Positions 8,429-17,392 are shown, counted from the first letter of the stretch. The stretch is 34,320 nucleotides of DNA from Bacteroidales bacterium (GCA_016928305.1 JAFGKY010000123.1:1-34320), one strand, 5' to 3'. The notes: generated by a model not told the origin, from the sequence alone. Translations and numbers: made by a program.

Positions 8429-8908
8429 ATGTTATATATGGGCAAGAAACTTCTTATCGATCTTCTGTCGTTGCGTGAGATGAAACAAGTCCCCGCCGAT
8501 ATCGTGATGAAAGCAGGTCAACATAATCTTTCATTCAAAACAATCCGGGAGCTTGCCACCTTTCAGTTTACCTGCCGGCATTGTGAAAATGCTCCCTGTA
8601 TAAAGGTTTGTCCGGCCGATGCCCTTGATAAGGATGAAAACGGACTGGTCAGCCGGGCAGTTAATCTTTGCGTTCGATGTAAATCATGCATCGTGGCATG
8701 TCCTTTTGGAACGATGATGGATGATTTGTTTGCTGTAAAAACATCGGGAAAGCGTTTTATAAGGCTTGAAGATGAAAAGGACATGGAAGAATTTGCCAGC
8801 TTGTTTCCCGGTGATGTTGTCACAGTTGTTGACAGGGAGGAGAATCCGGATGAGCACATTTATAAGCTTAACGACAGTATTCTTATAAAAGAATTTAATT
8901 GGCAGTGA
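8429..8908 (+). CDS. Two-cluster ferredoxin-like subunit (HycB/CooF type)
   Basis: A 159-residue protein with two [4Fe-4S] motifs: C49/C52/C57/C61 and C81/C84/C87/C91. The arrangement CxxCxxxxCxxxCP is typical of HycB/CooF-type electron-transfer subunits of hydrogenases and formate hydrogenlyases. The C-terminal third (from residue 100) has no cysteines and is not recognised. It begins directly after the stop of the flavin subunit (TAA then ATG); ATG 8438 (MGKKLL) is an alternative start. It probably relays electrons between the flavin module and the NuoI-like subunit, which is inferred from order and cluster content. Confidence 0.85.
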   Translation: MLYMGKKLLIDLLSLREMKQVPADIVMKAGQHNLSFKTIRELATFQFTCRHCENAPCIKVCPADALDKDENGLVSRAVNLCVRCKSCIVACPFGTMMDDLFAVKTSGKRFIRLEDEKDMEEFASLFPGDVVTVVDREENPDEHIYKLNDSILIKEFNWQ

Positions 8909-8909
8909 G

Positions 8910-9842
8910 ATGGTCAAAGACCTGTTATATTATCTGATTTTTCCCGGTTTTATTTTTATATCGGTCACGGGAGGACTGCTTTCCGGACTTGACCGTAAGA
9001 TTACGGCCTGGCTGCAGTTTCGTAAAGGGCCTCCGTTGTTACAGCCCTTTTATGACTTTCTAAAACTGTTACTGGTTAAGGAAACCATAATACCGGCCAG
9101 GGGTTCTGTCCTCACCTTTTTGGCAGCTCCTGTATTTGCTTTAACCGGGGCCATAATCTCAGGCCTGTTGATCCTGTTACCAGGATTCAACTATAAACCA
9201 GGCTTTAGTGGTGATATTATCGTTGTCTTTTATATGCTGACCATTCCTTCACTTACTTATATCATCGGAGCCCTTGCTGCAGGTAATCCGCTTGCCTCAG
9301 TAGGCGCTTCGCGTGAAATGAAATTAATTATCAGTTATGAACTTACCTTCATGCTGATCATTGCTGCCGTGGTATTAAAGGCAGGAAATGCCATCAGGAT
9401 ATCGGATATCATCCAGGCACAGGTTGAGCAGGGAGCTTTTATCGGCAGTATCTCCGGTGTATTATTGTTCATTGCATCCGTCTTTTGCATGCAGGCAAAA
9501 CTGGGCCTTGTACCCTTTGACATGGCAGAAGCAGAGACTGAAATCAATCACGGTGCTTTTATTGAATATTCAGGTTCAGCCTACGCCATGATAAAGCTTG
9601 CCAAGTATATGATGTTTTTTATCCTGCCGGCTTTTATCGGCATTATTTTGCTGGGAGGAATACGTGTGAACGGCATTCATTTGTTGTGGACCATCCTGAA
9701 AATATTGGGTATGATTGTGTTGATCACGCTAATTCGTAACACCAATCCGCGTGTAAGGATTGGTCAGGCCATGCGGTTTTTCTTTGTCTGGATGAACTTG
9801 CTGGTTATTATAGCTATTGTTTTGATATTGTTTGGATTATAA
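8910..9842 (+). CDS. NuoH-like membrane subunit of group 4 hydrogenase (MbhM/HycD/EchB family)
   Basis: A 310-residue, very hydrophobic protein with about eight membrane helices. It matches the NuoH/HycD/EchB family that anchors the hydrogenase arm and forms the start of the ion path. Family features visible are RKGPPLLQPFYDFLKLL after helix 1, the cytoplasmic loop ASREMKLIISYE, and the acidic segment GLVPFDMAEAETEINHG, whose Glu/Asp residues correspond to the quinone-site/E-channel loop in complex I. It starts one base after the ferredoxin gene. It is the only NuoH homologue in the operon. Confidence 0.93.
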   Translation: MVKDLLYYLIFPGFIFISVTGGLLSGLDRKITAWLQFRKGPPLLQPFYDFLKLLLVKETIIPARGSVLTFLAAPVFALTGAIISGLLILLPGFNYKPGFSGDIIVVFYMLTIPSLTYIIGALAAGNPLASVGASREMKLIISYELTFMLIIAAVVLKAGNAIRISDIIQAQVEQGAFIGSISGVLLFIASVFCMQAKLGLVPFDMAEAETEINHGAFIEYSGSAYAMIKLAKYMMFFILPAFIGIILLGGIRVNGIHLLWTILKILGMIVLITLIRNTNPRVRIGQAMRFFFVWMNLLVIIAIVLILFGL

Positions 9843-9854
9843 ATATTCAGCAAC

Positions 9855-10268
9855 TTGAGTTTTAAGAATTATTGCTTTAAGAAGTCTCTCTGGCTGTTCC
9901 ACTTTGGCGGAGCATCATGCAATAATTGTGACATTGAGATACTGGATTGCCTGACGCCGAGATATGACCTGGAACGATTCGGGATGGTGCTTGTCGGCAC
10001 CATCCGACATGCCGATGTATTGCTGGTAAACGGATCCATTAACCAACGGGATAAGTCACGTTTGCTTGAATTGTATAATCAGGCTCCTAAACCCATCCTT
10101 GTTGTTGCTATTGGAGCATGCGGATGTACAGGCGGCATTTTTGCTCAGGGAAATACATTTGCCGGACCAGTGGATAAAATCATTCCGGTTGATGCATATA
10201 TTCCGGGTTGTCCTCCAAAACCCGAAGCCATAATTGCCGGTATCATGCATTTATTAAATAAAAAATAG
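9855..10268 (+). CDS. [NiFe]-hydrogenase small subunit, group 4 (NuoB-like, MbhJ/EchC)
   Basis: A 137-residue NuoB-like subunit carrying the proximal [4Fe-4S] cluster next to the active site. Ligand candidates are C22 and C25 (GASCNNC), C89 in GACGCTGG, and C119 in PGCPPKPE. It is short, as expected for group 4 small subunits lacking the ferredoxin-like C-terminal domain of other hydrogenases. The frame has no ATG before the first cysteine motif; TTG at 9855 is the only reasonable start, since a stop codon in the same frame lies at 9840-9842. Confidence 0.92.
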   Translation: MSFKNYCFKKSLWLFHFGGASCNNCDIEILDCLTPRYDLERFGMVLVGTIRHADVLLVNGSINQRDKSRLLELYNQAPKPILVVAIGACGCTGGIFAQGNTFAGPVDKIIPVDAYIPGCPPKPEAIIAGIMHLLNKK

Positions 10269-10302
10269 GCAACAGTCGGGATAAAGCGATGAAATATTGC
10301 TC

Positions 10303-10737
10303 ATGAAAAAGATAACTGAAATAGAAAAAATTAAACTGCAATTCGCCGAAGATATACAACAGGTTGATGTTAAGAATAACCTGAGAGTTACCCTCACTGT
10401 CAACAGGAATAAAATTGTTGAAATAGCGGACTACCTGTACAGGGTGATGCAGTGGAGGTTCATTATTGCTTCTGCCATGGATAGTAAAGAAGGATTTGAG
10501 ATACTCTACCATTTCAGTAATGATTCATCAGGTATGATATTGAATGTGAGAGTTATCCTTGACAGGGAGCAGCCTGAAATTGAATCGCTCACATGCCTTT
10601 TTGAGAGCGCTAACTGGATTGAACGTGAAATGCATGAAATACTTGGGATCAACTTTCTGCACCATCCCAACCTCGAAAAACTTATTTCAGAGGGAAACTG
10701 GGCAGAAGGGGTGTATCCATACAGGAAGAAAATTTGA
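10303..10737 (+). CDS. NuoC-like hydrogenase subunit (MbhK type)
   Basis: A 144-residue protein of the complex I 30-kDa (NuoC) family, which stabilises the junction of large and small subunits. Family signs are the segment ANWIEREMHEILGI, close to the NuoC consensus WxEREhaxdhaGI, then HPNLEKLI and the terminal PYRKK corresponding to PLRK. I chose ATG 10303; the frame can be opened at TTG 10297, two codons earlier. The last codons and stop (10735-10737) lie inside an 8-bp tandem repeat array, so the extreme C-terminus appears to have been set by that repeat. Confidence 0.9.
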   Translation: MKKITEIEKIKLQFAEDIQQVDVKNNLRVTLTVNRNKIVEIADYLYRVMQWRFIIASAMDSKEGFEILYHFSNDSSGMILNVRVILDREQPEIESLTCLFESANWIEREMHEILGINFLHHPNLEKLISEGNWAEGVYPYRKKI

Positions 10738-10792
10738 AAATTTGAAGATTTGAAGATTTGAAAATTTGAAAATTTGAAAGTTTGAGAGTTTG
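10729..10792 (+). repeat. Eight tandem copies of an 8-bp repeat, overlapping the nuoC-like stop codon
   Basis: Units read AAAATTTG twice, AAGATTTG twice, AAAATTTG twice, AAAGTTTG, AGAGTTTG, ending in a partial AAGATA. The first unit supplies the TGA stop of the preceding gene. An 11-bp piece, TGAAAGTTTGA (10775-10785), recurs inverted as TCAAACTTTCA at 10859-10869, so array and inverted copy bracket a GC-rich hairpin. It lies inside the hydrogenase operon. Confidence 0.9.
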
Positions 10793-10819
10793 AAGATATA
10801 ATTCGGGTGAAAATATACA

Positions 10820-10870
10820 CGCACCCCAGCCCCTTCCGGGAGGGGAGCCTTTAAATCTTCAAACTTTCAG
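10820..10870 (+). repeat. GC-rich hairpin and inverted copy of the 8-bp array inside the hydrogenase operon
   Basis: The stretch CCCCTTCCGGGAGGGG (around 10829-10845) can form a CCCCT/AGGGG stem. It is followed by AAATCTTCAAACTTTCAG, the reverse complement of part of the upstream array. This matches the style of dispersed intergenic palindromes in Bacteroidota. It could act as an RNA processing or attenuation element between nuoC-like and nuoD-like genes; that is inference. Confidence 0.55.
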
Positions 10871-10889
10871 ATCATAAGTAAAAAAACCA

Positions 10890-12089
10890 ATGAGCAGAAT
10901 CATTCCCATAGGACCATATCACCCGCTGCAGGAGGAACCTGAGCTTTTTAAACTATATTGCGAAGGCGAGATTGTTAAGGATATCAAATGGGAAACCGGA
11001 TACAATCACAGGGGCATTGAAAAATTAAGTGAGTCAAAGACCTTCGACCAGGTGTTCTTCCTGGTGGAGCGCGTTTGCGGCATTTGTTCCACCTCTCATC
11101 CTTTTGCTTTTGCCAATTGCATGGAAGAGATAGCCGATGTGAAAATACCCGACAGGGCCAAATACATACGGTCTATCATCGGTGAACTGGAACGGATCCA
11201 CAGTCATTTGTTATGGATGGGACTGGCAGGTCATTTTCTGGGCTATAACACTGTTTTCATGTGGGTATGGAAATACCGTGAACCGGTGCTGGACCTGTTT
11301 GAAATGATCACCGGCAACCGCAACAGTTATGCTATGTTTAAAATTGGCGGCGTGCGCAGGGATATTGAAAACCATAAGATTCCGAAAATAAAGGAAGTTC
11401 TTGACCTTATCAAGAAGAAACTCGATCTTCTCGTTGGAGCTGTAACGGATGATCCTGTAATTCATGCCCGTACCAAAGGTGTCGGCATCCTTACAAAAGA
11501 AGATATCATCAATTATGCAGCTGTGGGGCCAACGGCCAGGGCTTCCGGTGTGGCTATCGATGTACGTCTTGACAATCCTTATGCTGCTTACCCACTTGTC
11601 AACTGGAAGGTTATCACAGCCCAGGAAGGTGACGTGTTCGCAAAGGTTGAGGTCAGGTTACTGGAAATGTATGAATCGGTTTCCATCATTGAACAATGCC
11701 TCGAAGGATTAAAAAAAACAAAGGAAGGGGAAACAGAGACTGTTGTCAGAGAAGTGCCGGCCGGCATAGGAACAGGCCGTGCGGAAGCTCCGCGCGGTGA
11801 AGTATTCCACTTTGTAAAAACCGACGGATCGAATTATCCGGTAAGACACAAGATCAGGGCTCCAAGCTATGTGAACATAGCAACTTTCAGGAAGTCATGT
11901 GTGGGGCAGACTATTTCTGATGCAACGATATCACTGGCCGCGGTCGATCCCTGTTACTGCTGTACGGAAAGAATGGCCTGTGCGTATGATTATGTCACCG
12001 GGAGAAAGTTATATAACGGAGATGAATTGCTTGCCTTTTCTCAATCAAAGACTGATTTGATTCGGAAACAAATAAACGGGTATCTATGA
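10890..12089 (+). CDS. [NiFe]-hydrogenase large subunit, group 4 (NuoD-like, MbhL type)
   Basis: The catalytic subunit, 399 residues. Both nickel-binding CxxC pairs are intact: C63/C66 in RVCGICSTSH and C355/C358 in DPCYCCTERM. This separates it from NuoD and from the Mbx/Mbs relatives, which lack one or more of these cysteines. The region ARASGVAIDVR is typical of NuoD-family proteins. About 38 residues follow the C-terminal CxxC motif, so a processed tail is plausible, matching the endopeptidase at the operon end. It likely catalyses reversible proton reduction to H2 on the cytoplasmic side. The stop overlaps the next start (ATGA). Mrp linkage points to Mbh-like subgroups, but the exact HydDB subgroup needs a tree. 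Confidence 0.93.
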   Translation: MSRIIPIGPYHPLQEEPELFKLYCEGEIVKDIKWETGYNHRGIEKLSESKTFDQVFFLVERVCGICSTSHPFAFANCMEEIADVKIPDRAKYIRSIIGELERIHSHLLWMGLAGHFLGYNTVFMWVWKYREPVLDLFEMITGNRNSYAMFKIGGVRRDIENHKIPKIKEVLDLIKKKLDLLVGAVTDDPVIHARTKGVGILTKEDIINYAAVGPTARASGVAIDVRLDNPYAAYPLVNWKVITAQEGDVFAKVEVRLLEMYESVSIIEQCLEGLKKTKEGETETVVREVPAGIGTGRAEAPRGEVFHFVKTDGSNYPVRHKIRAPSYVNIATFRKSCVGQTISDATISLAAVDPCYCCTERMACAYDYVTGRKLYNGDELLAFSQSKTDLIRKQINGYL

Positions 12090-13960
12090 AACCGGTAACC
12101 TGTCCTATTGATATTATTTTCCTGTTGCCTCTTATCACCGGCATATTACTTTTTGCCGTACCTGAAAGATTCCGGCTTGTTAAAGGCATTACAGCTATTG
12201 TCATATCTGCTGTTGTGCTGTTCTTTGCTGTTCAGTTGTATAAAATGCAAACTGTTACCGGACAGATCAACCTGTTTGAGCTCAGCTTCCTGAACCGGCT
12301 GGACACTACCGGCTGGTTATCGGCTTTCACTCCTTTCACCATGCTGAACATTGATAACATCGCCAGGTTAATCGTTTTGCTGATTTGTTTTTTCTCATTG
12401 CTGATTCTGGTCTATTCCATCCTGTACATAACCAAAGAAAGGGTGCTGAAAAACTACTATCCTTTTGTGTTACTTACCCTTGGCGTATCTGCTTTAACCG
12501 TACTGGCCGACAGCCTCTTGTTGTTTATCTTTTGCTGGGGTTTCCTCGGATTGACCCTGTACAAACTTATCAAAGGATATGATGAAGAAAGCTCTGCCGC
12601 CGCCAAAAAGACATTCATACTGATCGGTGCATCCGATGGGATCATGATACTTGGCATAGCCATCCTCTGGAAGATAACCGGACATTACAATATGTCGGAG
12701 ATACATGTTGGCACTACGGATGCTATCCGTATTACTGCTTTTCTGGCTTTGCTCGTCGGTAGCTTTACCAAGGCCGGAGCATTTCCTTTTCATACCTGGA
12801 TTCCTGATTATACAAAATCAGCACCTGCCTCTTCTTCTGCCTATCTTCCTGCATCGCTCGATAAATTGCTGGGCATCTATTTCATGTTTCGTATCTGCAG
12901 CGAGATCTTTGTGGTCAATCAGGGATTAAGGCTGACCATTCTTATTTTGGGAGTACTTACCATCATCATTGCCGTTATGATGGCACTGGTTCAGCACAAC
13001 TACAAAAGATTGCTCGGATATCATGCGGTATCCCAGGTTGGATACATGATTATTGGACTGGGTCTGGGAACAATACTCGGCATAGTCGGTGGTTTATTTC
13101 ATATGTTCAATCATGCCATGTATAAAGCTGGATTATTCCTGGTTGCAGGAAACGTTGAGAAGCAAACCGGAAAGGAGGAACTGGATGAACTTGGGGGTCT
13201 CTCAAGGGCCATGCCCATTACCTTTATGGCTGCGTTGATTTTTGCCTTATCCATTTCGGGTGTTCCTCCGTTTAACGGATTTGCTTCAAAATGGATGATA
13301 TACCAGGGAATTATCGATTTCGGTAAACAACCGGGCCTGGCAAACAATCTGTGGATCCTCTGGCTGGCCCTGGCCGTTGTTGGCTCTGCCCTCACCCTGG
13401 CCAGCTTCATTAAATTCATCTCAGGGATCTTCCTGGGACGAAAAAAAACCGGAATGGAAGCAAAAGAAGTCAATCCCGTCATGTGGTTACCCATGATTCT
13501 GCTTGCCATTGTGTGCCTTATCGCCGGTATATTTGCAAGCCATCTGGTTATACCACAATTGTTTGAACCGGTATTGGGAACAATAAATTATACCGGTATC
13601 TGGGACTCATCAGCGATTGCTTTGTTAATCCTGCTTTCCATAATACTTGGTGTGCTGGTATACATGATTGGTAATCTTAACAAATTCAGGAAGGATGACA
13701 GTTTTATCGGAGGCGAAACAAACAGGGATCAAACAGGCTATGAGGTTACGGATTTTTATAAAACCATAGGAGAGGCCCCGGTATTCAAATACTTATATGA
13801 CAAGGCAGAAAAGAAATGGTTCGACATATATGATTTGAGCAAAAGCGTTGTCCTGAAAGTCAGTCATCTCTTCAGTGCTGCTCATAACGGTATTTTGTCG
13901 AATCTTGCCTTCTGGGTGCTGGCCGGATTGATATTCATGTTTATATTCTTATTACTGTAA
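12086..13960 (+). CDS. NuoL/MrpA-N-like proton-conducting antiporter subunit
   Basis: A 624-residue polytopic protein of the NuoL/M/N family, located where the N-terminal part of MrpA would be. Conserved channel lysines are K229 (SFTKAGAFPFHTW), K260 (helix 8, SLDKLLGIY) and K402 (FNGFASKW). By eye the helix-5 glutamate is missing: the segment reads CW-G152-FLG where NuoL has WEGVG. The last 70-90 residues form a hydrophilic and amphipathic extension with a terminal membrane helix, reminiscent of the lateral-helix element (MbhI) of archaeal Mbh. It overlaps the large-subunit gene by 4 bp. With the next gene it makes up a split MrpA. Confidence 0.88.
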   Translation: MKPVTCPIDIIFLLPLITGILLFAVPERFRLVKGITAIVISAVVLFFAVQLYKMQTVTGQINLFELSFLNRLDTTGWLSAFTPFTMLNIDNIARLIVLLICFFSLLILVYSILYITKERVLKNYYPFVLLTLGVSALTVLADSLLLFIFCWGFLGLTLYKLIKGYDEESSAAAKKTFILIGASDGIMILGIAILWKITGHYNMSEIHVGTTDAIRITAFLALLVGSFTKAGAFPFHTWIPDYTKSAPASSSAYLPASLDKLLGIYFMFRICSEIFVVNQGLRLTILILGVLTIIIAVMMALVQHNYKRLLGYHAVSQVGYMIIGLGLGTILGIVGGLFHMFNHAMYKAGLFLVAGNVEKQTGKEELDELGGLSRAMPITFMAALIFALSISGVPPFNGFASKWMIYQGIIDFGKQPGLANNLWILWLALAVVGSALTLASFIKFISGIFLGRKKTGMEAKEVNPVMWLPMILLAIVCLIAGIFASHLVIPQLFEPVLGTINYTGIWDSSAIALLILLSIILGVLVYMIGNLNKFRKDDSFIGGETNRDQTGYEVTDFYKTIGEAPVFKYLYDKAEKKWFDIYDLSKSVVLKVSHLFSAAHNGILSNLAFWVLAGLIFMFIFLLL

Positions 13961-13970
13961 ATTATAGAAC

Positions 13971-14528
13971 ATGGAATTAACTCTTTCGATATTGCTTATC
14001 TTTATGATCATTGGCGCTGTATATGCCCTTTTTGCCCAGGATCTGCTCTCTGCCCTTATATCTTGTGGTATTGTGGGTTACGGGCTGGTCATTTGTTTTC
14101 TGTTGTTGAAAGCACCCGACCTTGCAATTGTCCAGATTGTGGTTGAATCCATTACGCTGATCATTATGGTTGCCGTTATCCTTGACAGTACCCGACAGGA
14201 CCTCCGTGAAAAGATATTGCACCGTGAAAAGGGGACCCACTTTATCAATGCAAAATATGTATTCAATGTGCTGACAGTAGTGATACTGGCTTTGTTTTTC
14301 CTGTTCTTCTTTAATCAGGCCATCGGCAAACTTGAGCCCTTTGGAACACATGTAACCCGGATGGCATCCGGATATATGGGTGAAGCTGCCCTTAAAACAG
14401 GAAGTGCGAATCTTGTGACGGGAGTATTATTTGACTTCAGGGGTTATGACACCCTGGGCGAAGCAACTATATTATTTACGGCTGTTGTAGGTGTATTAAC
14501 CATCCTGCGTCTAAGGGGCAGGAAATAG
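13971..14528 (+). CDS. MrpA C-terminal domain protein (MbhD-MbhE fusion, DUF4040)
   Basis: A 185-residue membrane protein. The N-terminal half resembles the MbhD/DUF4040 domain (segment [22 protein letters not shown], approximately residues 46-67). The C-terminal half resembles MbhE, ending in [19 protein letters not shown] followed by a final helix. In MrpA these two domains form the C-terminal end of one long protein; here they stand alone, 10 bases after the NuoL-like gene. It is expected to contribute to the Na+ path of the Mrp module. Confidence 0.88.
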   Translation: MELTLSILLIFMIIGAVYALFAQDLLSALISCGIVGYGLVICFLLLKAPDLAIVQIVVESITLIIMVAVILDSTRQDLREKILHREKGTHFINAKYVFNVLTVVILALFFLFFFNQAIGKLEPFGTHVTRMASGYMGEAALKTGSANLVTGVLFDFRGYDTLGEATILFTAVVGVLTILRLRGRK

Positions 14529-14576
14529 TGAAATCTGATGAAACAATAGAATTAAAAAAATGAAATCAATTGTCCT

Positions 14577-15014
14577 ATGAAAGGAATGTCGCCTATAGTG
14601 AAAAAAGTAAGCCAACTGATATCTGCCATCATATTCCTGTACGGCATATACATAATCATCCATGGTCATCTGACTCCGGGAGGCGGATTTGCCGGAGGAG
14701 CTATTCTTTCCGGGGCTTTTATATTTCTTGTACTTGCCTTCGGAACCGACATATTGAATCTGCGCCGAGAAGAGGAAGAAGCGTCGGTAATTGAAGGTCT
14801 GGCAATACTGATATTTATGCTTCTGGCCACCATTGGATTATTTATCGGTATAAAAGTGTTTTTTCACAATTTTTTGCCGAAAGGTCATATGGGTGAATTG
14901 ATAAGTGCCGGTGTCATTCCTTTATGCAACATCGCGGTTGGTATTGAGGTTGGAGCTGCCCTTTTCACCATTTTTCTTGCTCTGGTAATTTATAAAGAGG
15001 AGATCTCAAAATGA
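14577..15014 (+). CDS. mrpB: Na+/H+ antiporter subunit MrpB (MbhF-like)
   Basis: A 145-residue protein with about four membrane helices. The MrpB/MbhF hallmark HGHLTPGGGFAGGAI follows helix 1, and NIAVGIEVGAALFTIFLAL precedes the C-terminus. Length fits the family. Second component of the canonical A-G order. Its stop overlaps the mrpC start by 4 bp (ATGA), pointing to translational coupling. Confidence 0.93.
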   Translation: MKGMSPIVKKVSQLISAIIFLYGIYIIIHGHLTPGGGFAGGAILSGAFIFLVLAFGTDILNLRREEEEASVIEGLAILIFMLLATIGLFIGIKVFFHNFLPKGHMGELISAGVIPLCNIAVGIEVGAALFTIFLALVIYKEEISK

Positions 15015-15349
15015 TCGTATTTATACTATGCTTTATTCTTTTTCTTGTCGGATTATTCGGGATCCTGACCAGCCGGAATATTATCAAGATAATTATTGGA
15101 TTATCCATTATGGAATTCAGTGTTTACTTGTTCCTTGTGCTGATTGGATACATTTATAACGGGCAGGCCCCCATTATCACAAAGGATATGATTGACCTGC
15201 CTGTGGTGGATCCTCTTCCACAAGCCATGGTGCTCACTGCGATAGTCATCGGACTGGCCACCAAATCGATGCTTATGGCCATAGCCATAAGACTGTACAA
15301 AAAATTCGGGACATTTGATATCAGAAAAATCACCAGTTTAAAAGGATAA
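15011..15349 (+). CDS. mrpC: Na+/H+ antiporter subunit MrpC (NuoK-like, MbhG)
   Basis: A 112-residue protein with three predicted helices, homologous to NuoK. Family features are GLFGILTSRNIIKIIIGLSIMEF (about residues 13-35), the glutamate in that second helix, and the segment DPLPQAMVLTAIVIGLATKSML typical of MrpC. Short and standard in length. It overlaps mrpB by 4 bp and is followed after 3 bases by mrpD. Confidence 0.93.
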   Translation: MIVFILCFILFLVGLFGILTSRNIIKIIIGLSIMEFSVYLFLVLIGYIYNGQAPIITKDMIDLPVVDPLPQAMVLTAIVIGLATKSMLMAIAIRLYKKFGTFDIRKITSLKG

Positions 15350-15352
15350 TAA

Positions 15353-16894
15353 ATGGATCATATTGTACCTTTTTTTATAGTACTTCCGCTGGCTGCAGCC
15401 TTTCTCATTTCTATCCTTGGAAGATTCATTAAAGGATTCAGCAAGGTAACAGCTAACCTCATATTTTTCTGTCTGTTACTCCTCAGCTTCTACTATATCT
15501 TTTCGGGCAATCATTCAACGCTTGTTTACAAGATTGGGGGATGGGAACCGGTAAATAATATTCCCATTGCCATCTATCTCATCCTTGATCCATTCAGTGG
15601 ATTTATGCTGTGTATCATCAACACCATGGCATTTTTGTCAGCATTGTATGCTGTCAGTTATATTTCCCTCTACACCGGTGAGAATTATTTTTACACACTG
15701 CTTTGCATCATGGTTGCCGGCCTGAATGGTGTTGTGGTTACGGGTGATTTGTTCAACCTATACGTGTTCCTTGAGATTACGGTTATTGCTTCTTATGCCC
15801 TGGTGGCTTTTGGAACAGAAAAAGAAGAGTTGGAAGCATCTTTTAAATACCAGGTGCTGGGGGGAATAGCCACCACCTTGATTCTTTTCAGTATTGGTAT
15901 GATTTACTGGTATACAAAGACCCTGAATATCCCGGATATTGCAGGAATACTGAATAAAAGTCATGACGGAAAGATTGTTCAGTTTTGTCAGCTTATGCTG
16001 ATAGCAGGCTTTGGCCTTAAAGCCGCCATAATGCCTTTCCACGGATGGCTTCCCGACGCACATTCATCGGCCCCTTCACCCATTTCGGCCATGTTATCCG
16101 GAGTAGTTATTAAAGCTGCCGGGTTGTATGTGATTTTCAGGTTGTTCTTTAATATGTTCCAGCTGACGTATGAGATTGGTATTCTCATCACAGCTATTGG
16201 CACACTTTCTATGGTAGTAGGTGTCTTCCTTGCCATTGGTCAATGGGATCTGAAAAGATTGCTGGCTTACCACAGCATAAGCCAGATGGGATATGTCATC
16301 ATCGGTGTTGGCATGGGCATGATGATTCTGGCAAACAACGGAAATAAAACCGTTGCCTCACTGGCTATCATGGGCGGATTATTCCATCTTATTAACCATG
16401 CCGTATTCAAAGGTCTGTTGTTTCTGAATGCGGGTGCTATCGAATACCGGCTGGGCACAAGAGATCTTGATAAGATGGGTGGATTGTATGAAAAAATGCC
16501 TGTGACATCAGCAACATCCCTGACAGCTTCGATGGCCATATCGGGCATTCCTCCCTTTAATGGTTTCTTTAGTAAACTGGTTATTATCATCGCAGCCATC
16601 CTCGCGAAATATTATGTTCTGGCAGCCCTGGCTGTAATTGTCAGCATCATTACATTGGCTTCGTTCATGAAGTTTCAGCGTTATGCATTCTTTAACAGGA
16701 AAAATAACAGAAAAAACGGTAATAATTTAAAGGACGTTCCCTTCCTGATGATGTTTTCCATGGTTGTCCTGGCAGTTCTTTGTCTCGCTTTAAGCCTTTT
16801 GCTGATACCGGGGATACGGGATACCATACTTCAGCCTGCAGTGGATGTATTGATGGGCAAAAATGAATATTACATTAACCTGCTAAATTTATAA
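15353..16894 (+). CDS. mrpD: Na+/H+ antiporter subunit MrpD (NuoM/N-like, MbhH)
   Basis: A 513-residue antiporter subunit with about 14 membrane helices. All expected channel residues are present: E141 in helix 5 (YVFLEITVIASY), K223 (GLKAAIMPFHGWLPDAHSSAPSP region), K254 in helix 8 (VVIKAAGLY) and K408 (FNGFFSKL). This contrasts with the NuoL-like partner upstream, whose helix-5 glutamate is missing. Probably the main proton channel of the complex. Spacing to neighbours is 3 and 1 bases. Confidence 0.94.
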   Translation: MDHIVPFFIVLPLAAAFLISILGRFIKGFSKVTANLIFFCLLLLSFYYIFSGNHSTLVYKIGGWEPVNNIPIAIYLILDPFSGFMLCIINTMAFLSALYAVSYISLYTGENYFYTLLCIMVAGLNGVVVTGDLFNLYVFLEITVIASYALVAFGTEKEELEASFKYQVLGGIATTLILFSIGMIYWYTKTLNIPDIAGILNKSHDGKIVQFCQLMLIAGFGLKAAIMPFHGWLPDAHSSAPSPISAMLSGVVIKAAGLYVIFRLFFNMFQLTYEIGILITAIGTLSMVVGVFLAIGQWDLKRLLAYHSISQMGYVIIGVGMGMMILANNGNKTVASLAIMGGLFHLINHAVFKGLLFLNAGAIEYRLGTRDLDKMGGLYEKMPVTSATSLTASMAISGIPPFNGFFSKLVIIIAAILAKYYVLAALAVIVSIITLASFMKFQRYAFFNRKNNRKNGNNLKDVPFLMMFSMVVLAVLCLALSLLLIPGIRDTILQPAVDVLMGKNEYYINLLNL

Positions 16895-16895
16895 T

Positions 16896-17381
16896 ATGAG
16901 ACACATCATTTTATTCATCATATTATTGATTGTCTGGATTGTTCTTACATTTAAGCTGACCATTCCCAATCTTTTGGTAGGTATCTTTGCCGCATTGGTA
17001 ACTACTGTCATATTCGGGAATCATTTCGTCAGGGACGTCCGTAAATTTTTCCAGCCACAGCGTTATTTATGGCTTCTTTTATTCCTTTTAATATTTATCT
17101 GGGAATGTCTTAAAGCCAATTTCGATGTAGCATACAGGGTTTTACACCCGGCCATGCCCATCAAACCGGGAATTGTGAAAGTCAAGCTGAGCCTGAAATC
17201 CGATATTGCAAAAACCATACTGGCGAATGCAATCACCATGACACCCGGCACAATATCCGTAGACCTGGTGGATGACATCCTTTATGTGCACTGGATCTAC
17301 GTCAGCAGCTTTGACCCTGAAATATACAGCCATAAGGTTGCCGGTCGGTTTGAAAAATATATTAAACGTATCTTCGATTAA
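16896..17381 (+). CDS. mrpE: Na+/H+ antiporter subunit MrpE (MbhA-like)
   Basis: A 161-residue protein with two or three N-terminal membrane helices and a small cytoplasmic domain. Family features are WECLKANFDVAYRVLHP, then IVKVKLSLKSDIAKTILANAITMTPGTISVDL (in two parts around residues 90-120) and LYVHWIYV. The TPGT segment is the most conserved part of MrpE. Normal family length. Fifth in the A-G series. Confidence 0.94.
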   Translation: MRHIILFIILLIVWIVLTFKLTIPNLLVGIFAALVTTVIFGNHFVRDVRKFFQPQRYLWLLLFLLIFIWECLKANFDVAYRVLHPAMPIKPGIVKVKLSLKSDIAKTILANAITMTPGTISVDLVDDILYVHWIYVSSFDPEIYSHKVAGRFEKYIKRIFD

Positions 17382-17392
17382 ACATTGGCCTC

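Noticed and set aside
10729..10870. CRISPR array
   Set aside because: Units are 8 bp without spacers and there are no cas genes.
10890..12089. Complex I (NuoD) rather than hydrogenase large subunit
   Set aside because: Both nickel-binding CxxC pairs are intact and an endopeptidase gene is in the operon.
14570..14794. Alternative plus-strand frame overlapping mrpB
   Set aside because: The mrpB frame starting at 14577 gives a full family match; the other frame is a shadow.
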